A stretch of 64,000 bases of DNA from DASUNP01 sp035249305 (GTDB taxonomy: Bacteria > Acidobacteriota > Blastocatellia > UBA7656), in the NCBI GenBank assembly GCA_035249305.1, contig DATFGQ010000007.1, forward strand, positions 42,970-106,969, written 5' to 3'. The position numbers were made by a program, and so were the translations under genes. How positions within the stretch are numbered: position 1 is the first letter of the stretch; each line of letters begins with the position of its first letter. The notes under the pieces are model-generated. The model was given only the letters and a program-made list of their open reading frames with translations, was not told where the DNA came from and searched no databases. This document shows positions 1 to 8,543 of this stretch, one piece after another.

Positions 1-582
1 CAAGGTGCTGTCAAGCACCCCAAGCGTATAGTCCATTTGTATTTCTTGACCAATCCGGTAGTCGTGTAGTTCATTAATAACATTCTGATTGCCGTCGCTT
101 GTCCCATCATCGAAGAGGACGGCATGAATGACAAGGCCGCGCGATTCTATTTCATTATTGGCAGCAAGCAACCACATAATTTCTCTTAAAGCGCCCGGGG
201 CAATGCTCTCATCATAAGTGGCTAACATAGAATCTTTTACCTCCGACGTGATGCCGAGGGAAATCTGATAAGCTGTAATCTTTTTATCAGTATTATTCAT
301 AAGCGTTAGCTTTATGTGGCCTGCCGGTGTTTTTTCAATTCCCTGAATCGCGAAGGCAGAGGTTTGATTGTCGATCTTTAAGTCTTCAACCTTAAAAGTC
401 TCTTTGAGTTTTGCCGACAGTTGCATAAGCTCTTGTTTCTTAAGCTCATTGCGGCTTGAAGGCTCTTGTATATTTTTCCCCTCCAGGCGAACAGTATATA
501 TAGCTAGCAAGGCTAGGAAGAATAAAATAGTGGCAATAACGATGGGACGTGACCCCTGAGACAGGGGATTACGCTTTTTCAT
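1..582 (-). CDS. Membrane-anchored protein of unknown function, C-terminus cut by window edge
   Basis: The reading frame is open from an ATG at 582 to the first base of the window, giving about 194 residues with no stop, so the end lies outside. An AGGAG-like SD sits just upstream of the ATG. Residues 13-30 form a hydrophobic segment (IVIATILFFLALLAIYTV) after a basic N-terminus, so this is a signal anchor or uncleaved signal peptide. The rest is hydrophilic: a lysine-rich stretch at about 45-70, then beta-rich sequence of the kind found in FxLYD-like or other small Ig-like domains. No catalytic motif is visible. The region is AT-richer than the genes downstream. Function is unknown. Confidence 0.75.
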   Translation of the reverse strand, partial: MKKRNPLSQGSRPIVIATILFFLALLAIYTVRLEGKNIQEPSSRNELKKQELMQLSAKLKETFKVEDLKIDNQTSAFAIQGIEKTPAGHIKLTLMNNTDKKITAYQISLGITSEVKDSMLATYDESIAPGALREIMWLLAANNEIESRGLVIHAVLFDDGTSDGNQNVINELHDYRIGQEIQMDYTLGVLDSTL

Positions 583-659
583 AGGAATTGCTCCTTCTGT
601 AAAGACCGGTTATGTATTGCTGAAAAGCGCGGCTTCGTGATGTCAATGCTTCTGAACCA

Positions 660-688
660 CTTGTACGCCTCTTAAACATGTCTGTCAA
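660..688 (-). promoter_or_regulatory. Candidate sigma-70-type promoter for the truncated gene
   Basis: Read on the minus strand, TTGACA (683-688) is followed after exactly 17 bases by TACAAG (660-665). It lies about 80 bases upstream of the ATG at 582. The -35 box is perfect; the -10 box matches 4 of 6 consensus positions. Confidence 0.45.
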
Positions 689-752
689 CAAAATAATTTT
701 CATTACATTCAATGGTAAGGTATGATTTACCTCTCTGCGGCGGGCGTCTAGC

Positions 753-1268
753 TTACTGGCGGGCAAAATCCTTCGGGTCAAACTCGTTGAAGAACCAGTC
801 TAAGAGCGGCTCGTGGCCCCAGGCCGTGTACCAGCCGTACTTCATCATCTCCTCATACGCCTGCTGCTTTGTCCAGCCTTGATCCGTCACGCGGTAGACC
901 GCGACCAAAGTCCCCGTCCGGTGTCTGCCCCCGCGACAGTGGACGAAGATCGCGCCCCGCTCGTCGGCCGTGCGGACGTAGTCGAGCCACTCTTTGACGC
1001 GCGCGGCCGTCGGAGTGTCTTTGTCGGAAAACGGTATGTGTCGCCACTCCGTTATTCCCGCCGCGAGCGCGCGCTGGCGGTCTTCGCGGCTCTCGGTTTC
1101 GATCATGCTGCAAACCCTGCGCACGCCGAGCTTCTCGGAAAGCGCGCGGTAGCCTTCCCTGTCGGGCAGCGCGCCTCTGTAGATTGTCTCTGTGACTTTT
1201 CCGAAGTTCCTGATAGGAATGTTACGGTCGTTCTTGGTTTGCGACTTAGTCCACTGTATCAACCACAC
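753..1268 (-). CDS. Dual-specificity/tyrosine phosphatase-like protein
   Basis: A 171-residue protein with the cysteine phosphatase signature HCRGGRHRTG (Cys111, Arg117, CX5R). An upstream Asp (around D82-D84, SDKDTP) could be the general acid. It probably removes phosphate from phosphotyrosine/serine proteins or another small phosphorylated substrate; specificity cannot be read from sequence. There is no signal peptide, so it should be cytoplasmic. The start is GTG at 1268, chosen because GAGGT lies 7 bases upstream. It is the last gene of a minus-strand set: acyl-CoA ligase, 90-residue protein, then this gene after a 29-bp gap. Confidence 0.8.
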   Translation of the reverse strand: MWLIQWTKSQTKNDRNIPIRNFGKVTETIYRGALPDREGYRALSEKLGVRRVCSMIETESREDRQRALAAGITEWRHIPFSDKDTPTAARVKEWLDYVRTADERGAIFVHCRGGRHRTGTLVAVYRVTDQGWTKQQAYEEMMKYGWYTAWGHEPLLDWFFNEFDPKDFARQ

Positions 1269-1297
1269 TGGTTCGACCTCAGAATCTTTTTCACAAG

Positions 1298-1570
1298 CTA
1301 TATCTCGAACAACAAGCCCTGAGCGTTTGCTTCCACGGCCGGCTCTTGACCGGGTTCCGCATCGTTTCGGCGCACGGTGTCGAGCACGCTGACGGTTATC
1401 TTCGCGCTCTTGATGTGACGGCCCCTGACGTGAGGGCGGCGGCTGATCTCCTCGCAGGCGATTCTTATGGCCGCCGGCCAGTTAGAGCTTTCGACCTTCG
1501 CCTCCTGCTCCGCGTGGGCCGCCGCGAGGTCCGGCAGCGTCACCGTCACGTTAAAGATCTTATTCGCCAT
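1298..1570 (-). CDS. Small conserved-looking protein of unknown function
   Basis: A 90-residue ORF whose ATG (1568-1570) directly abuts the stop codon of the acyl-CoA ligase, implying translational coupling. The N-terminus (KIFNVTVTLPDLAAAHAEQEAKV) suggests one beta strand followed by a helix; the middle holds another helix with IACEEISRR and a strand ending in AKITVSVLD. The beta-alpha-beta pattern fits a small single-domain protein. No known motif was recognised. Position in the operon makes it a real gene more likely than a chance frame. Confidence 0.6.
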   Translation of the reverse strand: MANKIFNVTVTLPDLAAAHAEQEAKVESSNWPAAIRIACEEISRRPHVRGRHIKSAKITVSVLDTVRRNDAEPGQEPAVEANAQGLLFEI

Positions 1571-3169
1571 TCAGTTCACCCGCTTGGCTTCGCCTTTCCA
1601 GAACCGCTCGCGCAGGACGTTCTTTTGAATCTTGCCCGTTGCCGTCCGCGGCAGCGCGTCAATGAAGTCTACGCGCTTGGGGCATTTGAAGTGCGCCAGC
1701 CGCTCGCGGCAGAACTCGACCAGCTCGGCCTCGGTCGCCTGAGCGCCGGCCTTGAGCACGACGATGGCGTAAGGCACTTCGCCCCAGCGCTCGTCCGGCG
1801 CGGCGATCACGGCCGCTTCGAGCACCGAAGTGTGCTTATACAAAAGCCCCTCGACTTCGATCGAAGAGATGTTTTCGCCGCCAGATATTATCAGGTCCTT
1901 CTTGCGGTCTACGACTTCGATGTAGCCTTCGCCGTCGATCAACGCCATGTCGCCCGTGTGAAACCAGCCGTCGACTATCACGGCGTCGGTGGCTTCGGGC
2001 TGCCGCCAGTAGCCCGCCATCACGACGTTGGCGCGCGTTATAACCTCTCCCACTTCGCCGCCGTCTGGCGCAAGGTCGCGGCCGTCGTCGCCGACAACTC
2101 GTATGTCTACGCCGATCATCGGGTAGCCCGTCTTCGCCTGCACGCGGCAGCGCTGGTCGGCGGGCCAGTCTTCCATATGAGGCTTGATCTTTGAGACGGT
2201 CAAGAAGGGCGAGGTCTCGGTCAGGCCGTAGATTTGAATCACGCGCCAGCCGAATCGCTCCTGCGCCCCTTGAATGGTGGCAAGCGGCGGCGCGCTCCCC
2301 GCTGTCGCCACGCGCATGCCCGCCGGGAGCGCGGCTATTCGGTCAGGCTCAAGCTCGTGGTTCAAAGCCATGTTTATCATCGTCGGCGGCATGGCCGCGA
2401 AGGTGACCCGCTCGCGCGCTACGAGATCGAAGAAAGCCGCGGGCTCGAACTTTTTTATTATGACGTGAGTCGCGCCCATCCCCGTCGCGGCGTAAGGTAT
2501 GCCCCACCCGTTGCAATGAAACTGCGCGAGCGTGTGCAGGTAAACGTCGCGCTCGTTTATCTCGAACTCGCAGATCGAGTTCATGGCGTTAAGATAAAGG
2601 TTGCGGTGCGTGAGCATCACGCCCTTCGGCCGTCCCGTCGTGCCCGACGTGTAGAGCAGCGCCGACGGCTCGTTCTCTTCTATCTCGACCGGATGGGGCT
2701 GTTCGGCGGAGCTCCCCGCCAAGAGCGTCTCGTAGTCCATCCATTGATCCGTAGACTCAATCGCCGAGTCGCGGGCGACGATGAATCGCTCCACGGTTTC
2801 GAGCCGGCCGCGTATGGGCTCGACCAGATGCTCAAGGCCCTCTTCGACTATGACGACTTTAGCCCCGCCGTGGTTGAGGATGTAGAGAAAATCGTCCGAC
2901 ACCAAACGAAAGTTCAGCGGCATCAGTATCGAGCCGTTGAGCGGCGTGCCGAAGAAAGCTTCGAGTACCCGGTGGCAGTTCTGCGACAGCATAGCGACGC
3001 GCTCGCCCTTCCTGACCCCGAGCGACCGCATGAGATTCGCCCAGCGGTAGACGCGCTCGGCGAACTGGCCGTAGGTCAATCGGGTCTTGCCGCAGACGAC
3101 GGCCTCTTTGGTGGAGTGCGCGACGACGGCGCGTTTTAGGAAGTCGTATTCATTGAGCGGAACGATCAC
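1571..3169 (-). CDS. Acyl-CoA synthetase (AMP-forming, long-chain type)
   Basis: A 532-residue ANL-superfamily adenylating enzyme that activates a carboxylic acid to acyl-AMP and then acyl-CoA. The P-loop-like AMP-binding motif LLYTSGTTGRPKG lies at about 171-183, the A5-type motif YGLTET lies mid-protein, and the hinge and C-terminal motif DLIISGGENISS is followed by the catalytic lysine in TATGKIQKN (Lys513). Length is normal for long- or medium-chain fatty acyl-CoA ligases. There is no signal or membrane segment. An acyl-CoA thioesterase and an acyl-CoA dehydrogenase lie divergently just upstream, so this is a fatty-acid activation and degradation neighbourhood. Chain-length preference cannot be determined. 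Confidence 0.92.
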   Translation of the reverse strand: MIVPLNEYDFLKRAVVAHSTKEAVVCGKTRLTYGQFAERVYRWANLMRSLGVRKGERVAMLSQNCHRVLEAFFGTPLNGSILMPLNFRLVSDDFLYILNHGGAKVVIVEEGLEHLVEPIRGRLETVERFIVARDSAIESTDQWMDYETLLAGSSAEQPHPVEIEENEPSALLYTSGTTGRPKGVMLTHRNLYLNAMNSICEFEINERDVYLHTLAQFHCNGWGIPYAATGMGATHVIIKKFEPAAFFDLVARERVTFAAMPPTMINMALNHELEPDRIAALPAGMRVATAGSAPPLATIQGAQERFGWRVIQIYGLTETSPFLTVSKIKPHMEDWPADQRCRVQAKTGYPMIGVDIRVVGDDGRDLAPDGGEVGEVITRANVVMAGYWRQPEATDAVIVDGWFHTGDMALIDGEGYIEVVDRKKDLIISGGENISSIEVEGLLYKHTSVLEAAVIAAPDERWGEVPYAIVVLKAGAQATEAELVEFCRERLAHFKCPKRVDFIDALPRTATGKIQKNVLRERFWKGEAKRVN

Positions 3170-3301
3170 TGCTTAACCTCCCGGCTCGATCTATCTTGAT
3201 TGCAATACGGCGTGCGCGTGTGAGCATAACACAAGTGCCAAACCGGCCGAAACCGCTCGCCACGTTGATTAGTCCCTCGGTTTCAGGCATGATTTCGGCC
3301 C

Positions 3302-3730
3302 GTGAAGAGTGACTTTAATTTCAATCATAAGCTGCGGGTAAGGTTCGGCGAGACGGACTTGCAAGGCATTGTCTTTAACGGCAACTACCTGACTTATTAT
3401 GACGTGGCCTGGACCGAATATTTTCGCGCGCTCGGGCTCGATTACAAAAATATGATCGAGACGGGCCTGGACACCGTGCTCGCGCGAACGACTATGGAGT
3501 TCAAAGCGCCGGCCTATTTCGACGAGATACTCGAAGTCCACGTTCGCGTGTCGGGGATAGGTAACACCAGCTTGACGTTCGAGTTCGAGATATACCGCGA
3601 GGGCGAAGACGTGCTGATAGGGTCGGCCTCGTCGCTTTACGTCTGCATAGACCCGAAGACGCTCAGGCCCTTGCGCGCGCCCGACCACTTGCGCGAGATG
3701 ATAAGCCGGTTTGAAGGGAGAGAGTTTTAA
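3302..3730 (+). CDS. Acyl-CoA thioesterase, 4HBT/YbgC hot-dog fold
   Basis: A 142-residue protein of typical length for the 4-hydroxybenzoyl-CoA thioesterase family. The family motif with the catalytic aspartate is visible at Asp19 (GETDLQGIVFNGNYLTYYD), followed by the long central hot-dog helix. It should hydrolyse acyl-CoA thioesters in the cytoplasm. The start is GTG at 3302; no in-frame ATG precedes the conserved N-terminal strand. It lies about 90 bp upstream of the acyl-CoA dehydrogenase and diverges from the acyl-CoA ligase. Confidence 0.85.
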   Translation: MKSDFNFNHKLRVRFGETDLQGIVFNGNYLTYYDVAWTEYFRALGLDYKNMIETGLDTVLARTTMEFKAPAYFDEILEVHVRVSGIGNTSLTFEFEIYREGEDVLIGSASSLYVCIDPKTLRPLRAPDHLREMISRFEGREF

Positions 3731-3821
3731 GAATCGAGAATTGGTGTCGTTAGCTTGAAACTCTGTATTCTTAATTCTAAATTCTTAATGCTCACTTCTA
3801 GATTCCCGGACGGAGGCAGTT

Positions 3822-5603
3822 ATGACTAGTAAAGCCGAACGGTCGCAGCCCATCAAAGGCGGCGCGTTTCTGATCGAAGACGCCGCGGCGGAAGAGGTCT
3901 TCACGCCCGAAGACATAAACGAAGAGCAGCGGATGTTTGCGCAGACGGCCGAAGAGTTCCTGCGCAAAGAGGTCATCCCGCGCGAAGACGAGATCTACGC
4001 TAAGAACTGGGAGACGCACCGCGAGCTGATGCGCAAGGCGGGCGAGCTGGGCCTGCTGAGCATAGACATCCCCGAGAAGTACGGCGGGCTCGGGCTGAAT
4101 AAAGTGAGCTCGGCCATCGTCGGCGAGCAGTTCGCCCTTCAGGCGTCGTTCGCCGGGACGCAGAGCTCGCACGTAAACATCGGCACGCTCCCCATAGTCT
4201 TTTTCGGCACCGAAGAGCAGAAGAAAAAATACCTGCCCCGGCTGGCCACGGGCGAGATGATAGGCGCCTACGCGCTAACCGAGCCGCACTCGGGGTCCGA
4301 CGCGCTGGCGGCGAAGACGAAGGCCGTACTTTCGGAAGACCAGACGCATTACGTCCTGAACGGCCAGAAGATGTGGATCACAAACGGCAGCTTCGCCGAT
4401 CTGTTCACGGTCTTCGCCAAAGTCGACGGCGAGAAGTTCACGGCCTTCCTCGTAGAGCGCGGGCCGGGCCTCGTGAGCGGGCACGAAGAGAAGAAGCTGG
4501 GCATCGACGGGTCGTCGACGACGGCGCTGATGCTTGAAGACTGCCGCGTGCCGGTCGAAAACGTGCTCGGGGAGATAGGGCGCGGCCACAAGATCGCCTT
4601 CAATGTCTTGAACATCGGCCGCCTTAAGCTCGGCGCGCGCTCGGTCGGCACGATAAAGCTCTCGCTGGGCCAGTCGATTCAGTACGCGAAAGAGCGCCAC
4701 CAGTTCGGCCAGCCGATCGCGAACTTCGGGCTGATAAAACAGAAGCTCGCCGAGATGGCCGTCCGCGCTTACGTGGGCGAAGCGATTCTCTACCGCACGC
4801 TCGGGACTATCGATCGCGCGCTTGAGCAGGCCGACAAGGAGAACCCGGCCGAAGTCCTCCGCGTGCTTGAGCAGTACGCAATAGAGTGCTCGATCATAAA
4901 GGTGTGGGAGAGCGAAGCCCTCGGCTACGTCGTCGACGAACAGGTGCAGGTCTACGGCGGGTACGGGTATTCGAAAGATTATCCCGCCGAGCGGGCTTAC
5001 CGCGACGCGCGCATCGCGCGAATCTACGAGGGGACGAACGAGATCAACCGCATAGTGATCGCGAGCCAGTTGCTGCGCCGCGCCGGGTCGGGCGAGCTCG
5101 GCCTTCTGGAAGCGGCCCGCGACGCCGAGGCCGACGGACCCGACAGGGGCGACACGATGGAGATGAGTGTGGCGAACGCCGCGTTCTCTCACGAGCTGCG
5201 CATGCTTGCGGGCGCGAAGAAGATCACGCTCGCCGCCATCAACAATGTCGTGACGGCGCACGGCGATCGAGCGCGCGACGAGCAGGAGCTGCTCGGGCTG
5301 ATAGCCGAGATGGTGATGGACGTTTACGCGCTGGAGAGCGCGCTGCTCCGCACTCAGCGCGTCATCAACGAGCGGGGGCTTGAGCGCTCCGCGATCCCTA
5401 TAGAGATCACCCGCGTCTTTGCCCGCGACGCCGCATCGCGCGTCGAGCGCGCGGGGCGCATGATCGCCACGGAGACGGGCGCGGGAGACGACAAGGGGGC
5501 GGACTTGATCGACCGGCTGACGCACCACGCGCCGATCAAGATGGTTCAAGCGCGCCGCCGCATCGCCGACGCGATGATCGCGGCAGGCAAATACAACCTG
5601 TGA
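3822..5603 (+). CDS. Acyl-CoA dehydrogenase with C-terminal extension
   Basis: A 593-residue FAD-dependent acyl-CoA dehydrogenase that introduces a 2,3-double bond in an acyl-CoA. The FAD/substrate signature AYALTEPHSGSDA lies at about 148-160, MWITNGS at about 184-190, and the catalytic glutamate is Glu403 in IYEGTNEINR. The extra ~170-residue C-terminal helical domain resembles very-long-chain (VLCAD-type) dehydrogenases rather than the ~380-residue short-chain forms. The ATG at 3822 has GGAGG 6 bases upstream. The next gene starts one base after its stop. Confidence 0.93.
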   Translation: MTSKAERSQPIKGGAFLIEDAAAEEVFTPEDINEEQRMFAQTAEEFLRKEVIPREDEIYAKNWETHRELMRKAGELGLLSIDIPEKYGGLGLNKVSSAIVGEQFALQASFAGTQSSHVNIGTLPIVFFGTEEQKKKYLPRLATGEMIGAYALTEPHSGSDALAAKTKAVLSEDQTHYVLNGQKMWITNGSFADLFTVFAKVDGEKFTAFLVERGPGLVSGHEEKKLGIDGSSTTALMLEDCRVPVENVLGEIGRGHKIAFNVLNIGRLKLGARSVGTIKLSLGQSIQYAKERHQFGQPIANFGLIKQKLAEMAVRAYVGEAILYRTLGTIDRALEQADKENPAEVLRVLEQYAIECSIIKVWESEALGYVVDEQVQVYGGYGYSKDYPAERAYRDARIARIYEGTNEINRIVIASQLLRRAGSGELGLLEAARDAEADGPDRGDTMEMSVANAAFSHELRMLAGAKKITLAAINNVVTAHGDRARDEQELLGLIAEMVMDVYALESALLRTQRVINERGLERSAIPIEITRVFARDAASRVERAGRMIATETGAGDDKGADLIDRLTHHAPIKMVQARRRIADAMIAAGKYNL

Positions 5604-5604
5604 G

Positions 5605-7296
5605 ATGAAGAAAATGCGAATCATTACTTTGATCCTGACGATCGTTATTGTCTGCCTTGTGCCCGTCCGAAGCCAGGCGCAAGCCGCCGACATAGTCTTC
5701 AAGAACGGCAACGTCTACACCGTAAACGAGCGCCAGCCGCGGGCCGAGGCCATAGCGGTCAAGGGCAATAAGATCATCTTCGTGGGGTCGAACAAGGCCG
5801 CGAAGGCTTACGAAGGTAAGACGACCCGCGTCATCGATCTTCAAGGCAAGACGGTCGTACCCGGCATGGCCGACGCGCATTACCACCTGGCGGGCGTCGG
5901 CGCGCGCGAGATGAACCTCAACCTCGAAGGCACGGCGAGCAAAGAAGAGTTCCTCGCGAAGGTGAAGGCGCGCGTAGACCGCGCGAAGGCGGGCGAGTGG
6001 GTCACGGGGCGCGGGTGGATAGAGACTTTCTGGAAGCCCCCCACGTTTCCTACGCGCTGGGACCTCGACAAGATCGCGCCTAATAATCCCATCTACCTGA
6101 CGCGCGCCGACGGGCATGCGTCGGTGGTGAACAGCGCGGCGCTGAAGGTCGCGGGCGTGACTCGCGAGACGCCCGCCCCGCAGGGCGGCGAGATAATGAA
6201 GGACAGGCAGACGGGCGAGCCTTCGGGCATGCTGGTCGACCGCGCGCAGAACATAGTGGGCCGTCACGTCCCGCCTGCGACCGAAGCCGACCTGGAGGAG
6301 GCTCTGGTCTTAGGCGTCCGGCGGAGCATAGAGCTCGGGTGGACGCAGATTCAAAACGCGGGCAGCCCGTTTTCTGAAGTGGAGCTGCTCAGGAAGCTCT
6401 ACAGGGACGGCAAAATCAAGCTCCGTATCTATGAAGCCATCCGCGGCCCAAGCCCCGACGCCGCGCGGCTGTTGCGCGAAGGCGCTTCGACCGGCGAGTT
6501 CGACAATCGATTCACCGTGCGCACGATCAAAGTCAGCATAGACGGCGCGCTGGGTTCGAAGGGCGCGGCGCTGCTTGAGCCTTACTCGGACCACGACACC
6601 ACGGGCCTGCTGATGTACAAAGAGGAAGACCTGATGCCGATGTTCACCGAAGCGCTCCGCCAGGGGATACAGGTCGAAACCCACGCCATAGGCGACCGCG
6701 CCAATCGGGTGATACTCGATATCTACGAGAAGGCTTTCAAATCGGTGCCGCCCGCGGAGCGCAAGCAGCGCGAACCGCGCTGGAGGGTCGAGCACGCGCA
6801 GATAATGCACCCGTCCGACATCCCGCGGTTCAAACAGCTCGGCGTCATCCCTTCGATGCAGCCTTCGCACGCCATAGGCGACCTTCACTTCGCGCCCAGC
6901 CGCGTAGGCGTTAAGCGGCTCGAAGGCGCATACGCGTGGCAGACATTTATAAAGAGCGGCTCGATCATCGCTGGCGGCTCGGACGCTCCGGTCGAGCGCG
7001 GGGAGCCGATGATAGAGTTTTACGCCGCCGTCGCGCGCCGGGACCAGAAAGGGTTTACGGGCGAGGGCTGGCACCCGGAGCAGGCCGTCTCGCGCGAGCA
7101 GGCTCTGAAGATGTTCACGATCTGGGCGGCCTACGCCGCGTTTGAAGAGGGCGTGAGAGGCTCTATCGAAGTGGGCAAGCTTGCGGACCTGACGATTCTT
7201 TCAGCCGACATAATGAAGATAGCCGCGCCTGAGATCCTCAAGACGCGCTGCGTGATGACGGTGATCAATGGCGAGGTAGTCTTTGAAACCCCGTAA
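5605..7296 (+). CDS. Secreted amidohydrolase, YtcJ-like (amidohydrolase family 3)
   Basis: A 563-residue metal-dependent hydrolase. An N-terminal signal peptide (IITLILTIVIVCLVPVRSQAQA) precedes the small beta domain and the metal-binding HxH motif (His92 and His94 in ADAHYH). Further family motifs include ETHAIGDRAN, a metal histidine in RVEHAQIM, and GGSDAPVE near the C-terminal end of the barrel. The family cleaves cyclic or N-acyl amide bonds; the substrate is unknown. Its ATG starts one base after the TGA of the dehydrogenase, so the two are co-translated. Export to the periplasm separates it from the cytoplasmic acyl-CoA enzymes, so the shared operon may not mean a shared pathway. Confidence 0.88.
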   Translation: MKKMRIITLILTIVIVCLVPVRSQAQAADIVFKNGNVYTVNERQPRAEAIAVKGNKIIFVGSNKAAKAYEGKTTRVIDLQGKTVVPGMADAHYHLAGVGAREMNLNLEGTASKEEFLAKVKARVDRAKAGEWVTGRGWIETFWKPPTFPTRWDLDKIAPNNPIYLTRADGHASVVNSAALKVAGVTRETPAPQGGEIMKDRQTGEPSGMLVDRAQNIVGRHVPPATEADLEEALVLGVRRSIELGWTQIQNAGSPFSEVELLRKLYRDGKIKLRIYEAIRGPSPDAARLLREGASTGEFDNRFTVRTIKVSIDGALGSKGAALLEPYSDHDTTGLLMYKEEDLMPMFTEALRQGIQVETHAIGDRANRVILDIYEKAFKSVPPAERKQREPRWRVEHAQIMHPSDIPRFKQLGVIPSMQPSHAIGDLHFAPSRVGVKRLEGAYAWQTFIKSGSIIAGGSDAPVERGEPMIEFYAAVARRDQKGFTGEGWHPEQAVSREQALKMFTIWAAYAAFEEGVRGSIEVGKLADLTILSADIMKIAAPEILKTRCVMTVINGEVVFETP

Positions 7297-7301
7297 ACAG
7301 T

Positions 7302-7347
7302 GAACCGTGACTAGTGAGCAGTTTTATCTTCACACTAGTCACGGTTC
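7302..7347. terminator. Hairpin at the end of the amidohydrolase gene
   Basis: GAACCGTGACTAGTG (7302-7316) pairs perfectly with its reverse complement at 7333-7347 around a 16-base loop. It starts 5 bases after the stop. There is no T-run, so it may act as a transcript-end stabiliser or bidirectional barrier. A nearly identical stem lies at 42945-43007. Confidence 0.5.
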
Positions 7348-7358
7348 GCTTATCACTC

Positions 7359-7604
7359 AGAGGGTTTCTGAAAAGTGTAAGGGAAGCCCTGAAAGGGCGA
7401 GGATTCAATAGCCAGGGGCAACGCCCCTGAGAACGAGTTGTTAATAATGAGAAGCCCTGAAAGGGCGCGATACTTATACCGCCCTTTCAGGGCTTCTCGT
7501 TGTATGCGTGCGTCACCCGGCGCGTTGCGCCGGGCTATTGAATATCGCCTCTTCGAGGCTTTCTATTGAATTTGTCCCCTTCGGGGACTTTTCAGACACC
7601 CTCT
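7359..7604. repeat. Palindrome-rich repeat element with 18-bp terminal inverted repeats (family A)
   Basis: AGAGGGTTTCTGAAAAGT at 7359-7376 is mirrored by ACTTTTCAGACACCCTCT at 7587-7604. Inside are at least six short GC-rich palindromes, including CAGGGGCAACGCCCCTG, CCCGGCGCGTTGCGCCGGG, GCCTCTTCGAGGC and GTCCCCTTCGGGGAC, plus one long hairpin at about 7452-7495 in which GAAGCCCTGAAAGGGCG is inverted. There is no transposase. It occupies the convergent gap between the amidohydrolase and the next minus-strand gene. Short ORFs inside it are by-products of the palindromes. Confidence 0.85.
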
Positions 7605-7606
7605 CA

Positions 7607-8344
7607 TTACTTCTTCTTGGCTTCCCAGGTGCTCGATCCCTGGCCGGGGAACTCGAAGTTGCCCTTGACCTTACCGTCCTTGACTATTCCGGTAAAGCTG
7701 ATCGCGCCCTGAGGTATCTCCAGCGTGAAGGAGAGCTTGTCGCCGACGAAAGACCCTTTGCTCAAGGGGGCGTTCCCCATTGACGATTCCGACACGCCCG
7801 TGACTTTGTCGCCTTCCAGCTTGAGCTTTAACACGAAGGGGAAGCTGCTGCCGCCGGCATCGACCGTGGCGTCCCAGTCGCCGGTTATCGGGTCGCCGCC
7901 CGCTGCGGGCTTGCTCTCGGCAGGCGGGGTCGAGGCGGCCGGAGGCGTCGCGGGGGCGGCGGCCGCGCCCATCTTCTTCAGCTCAAACGTGCCGGTCTGA
8001 TCGGCCAGCGCCCAGTCGCCCGTGATCTTGTCGTCTTTGAACGTGCCGTTGATGGTAAGCTCCGTGCCCCCGGCGTCGACTTTCATAGAGAGCTTGCCGT
8101 CGGCAAAAGTGCCGCTCGTGATCGTGGCCGTCCCTTGCGGGATGTCGAGTTTGCCCGAAATCTTGCCGTTATCATTCTTGATCTCAGCGGTCAGGGGCAC
8201 TTCGCCGATCCCTGCGCCCTTGGCCATACCTTCGTACTTGCCCGATATGTCGGGCTTGGCCTGCGCGGCGGCGGTGGAGGCCAGGGCGGAGGCGCTCACG
8301 AGCAGTGCGACGACCAACAGAGACGTAATCTTTCTTAACTGCAT
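7607..8344 (-). CDS. Secreted protein with two similar beta-rich domains
   Basis: A 245-residue protein with a clear signal peptide (LLVVALLVSASALASTAAAQA). Two domains of about 95 residues look related: both begin with a P(D/I)(I/T)(S/T)G start, carry a G-K-(I/V)-(S/T)-G strand, an IPQG turn and a (D/G)K(I/V/L)(T/K)G-(D/N)-(W/F) motif, and end in ELKK/EAKK. An Ala/Pro-rich linker of about 30 residues joins them. This suggests a duplicated small beta-barrel (lipocalin-like) module in the periplasm. Function unknown. The ATG at 8344 has an AGGAG-type SD. Confidence 0.75.
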   Translation of the reverse strand: MQLRKITSLLVVALLVSASALASTAAAQAKPDISGKYEGMAKGAGIGEVPLTAEIKNDNGKISGKLDIPQGTATITSGTFADGKLSMKVDAGGTELTINGTFKDDKITGDWALADQTGTFELKKMGAAAAPATPPAASTPPAESKPAAGGDPITGDWDATVDAGGSSFPFVLKLKLEGDKVTGVSESSMGNAPLSKGSFVGDKLSFTLEIPQGAISFTGIVKDGKVKGNFEFPGQGSSTWEAKKK

Positions 8345-8428
8345 AATCTTCCTTCTCCTAATGTGGGTGTTGAATCTAGGAACTCAAGCCAGTCTACGAT
8401 GTGAGAGTGACGAAAGTTCTAAGGCCAA

Positions 8429-8440
8429 ATATTTATACAG
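8429..8440 (-). promoter_or_regulatory. Candidate promoter core shared with the peptidase gene upstream region
   Basis: The minus-strand 12-mer CTGTATAAATAT ends 84 bases upstream of the ATG at 8344. The same 12-mer occurs upstream of the DPP-IV-like gene (11278-11289). TATAAAT resembles a -10 element; no convincing -35 is seen. Confidence 0.35.
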
Positions 8441-8543
8441 CAAAGACGCGCCGCGCGCCATCTGCCGGTAGAAATATTTTTCAGCCCTGCGTCTAACGCC
8501 GCGGTTGACCAGCCGCGCAATTAAACGGCCTTTCGCTCACAGG

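Noticed and set aside
4275..5711. Long antisense ORF opposite the acyl-CoA dehydrogenase (and similar ones opposite other genes)
   Set aside because: High-GC codon bias creates open frames on the opposite strand; the translation is Arg/Ala/His-rich with no family motif.
7359..7604. Palindrome clusters considered as a CRISPR array
   Set aside because: Repeats are short palindromes of different sequence with irregular spacing and no cas genes; they fit repeat elements instead.
7508..7783. Short ORFs inside palindrome clusters with recurring ARCAGLLNIA-type translations
   Set aside because: They are translations of the repeats themselves and overlap the end of a real gene.
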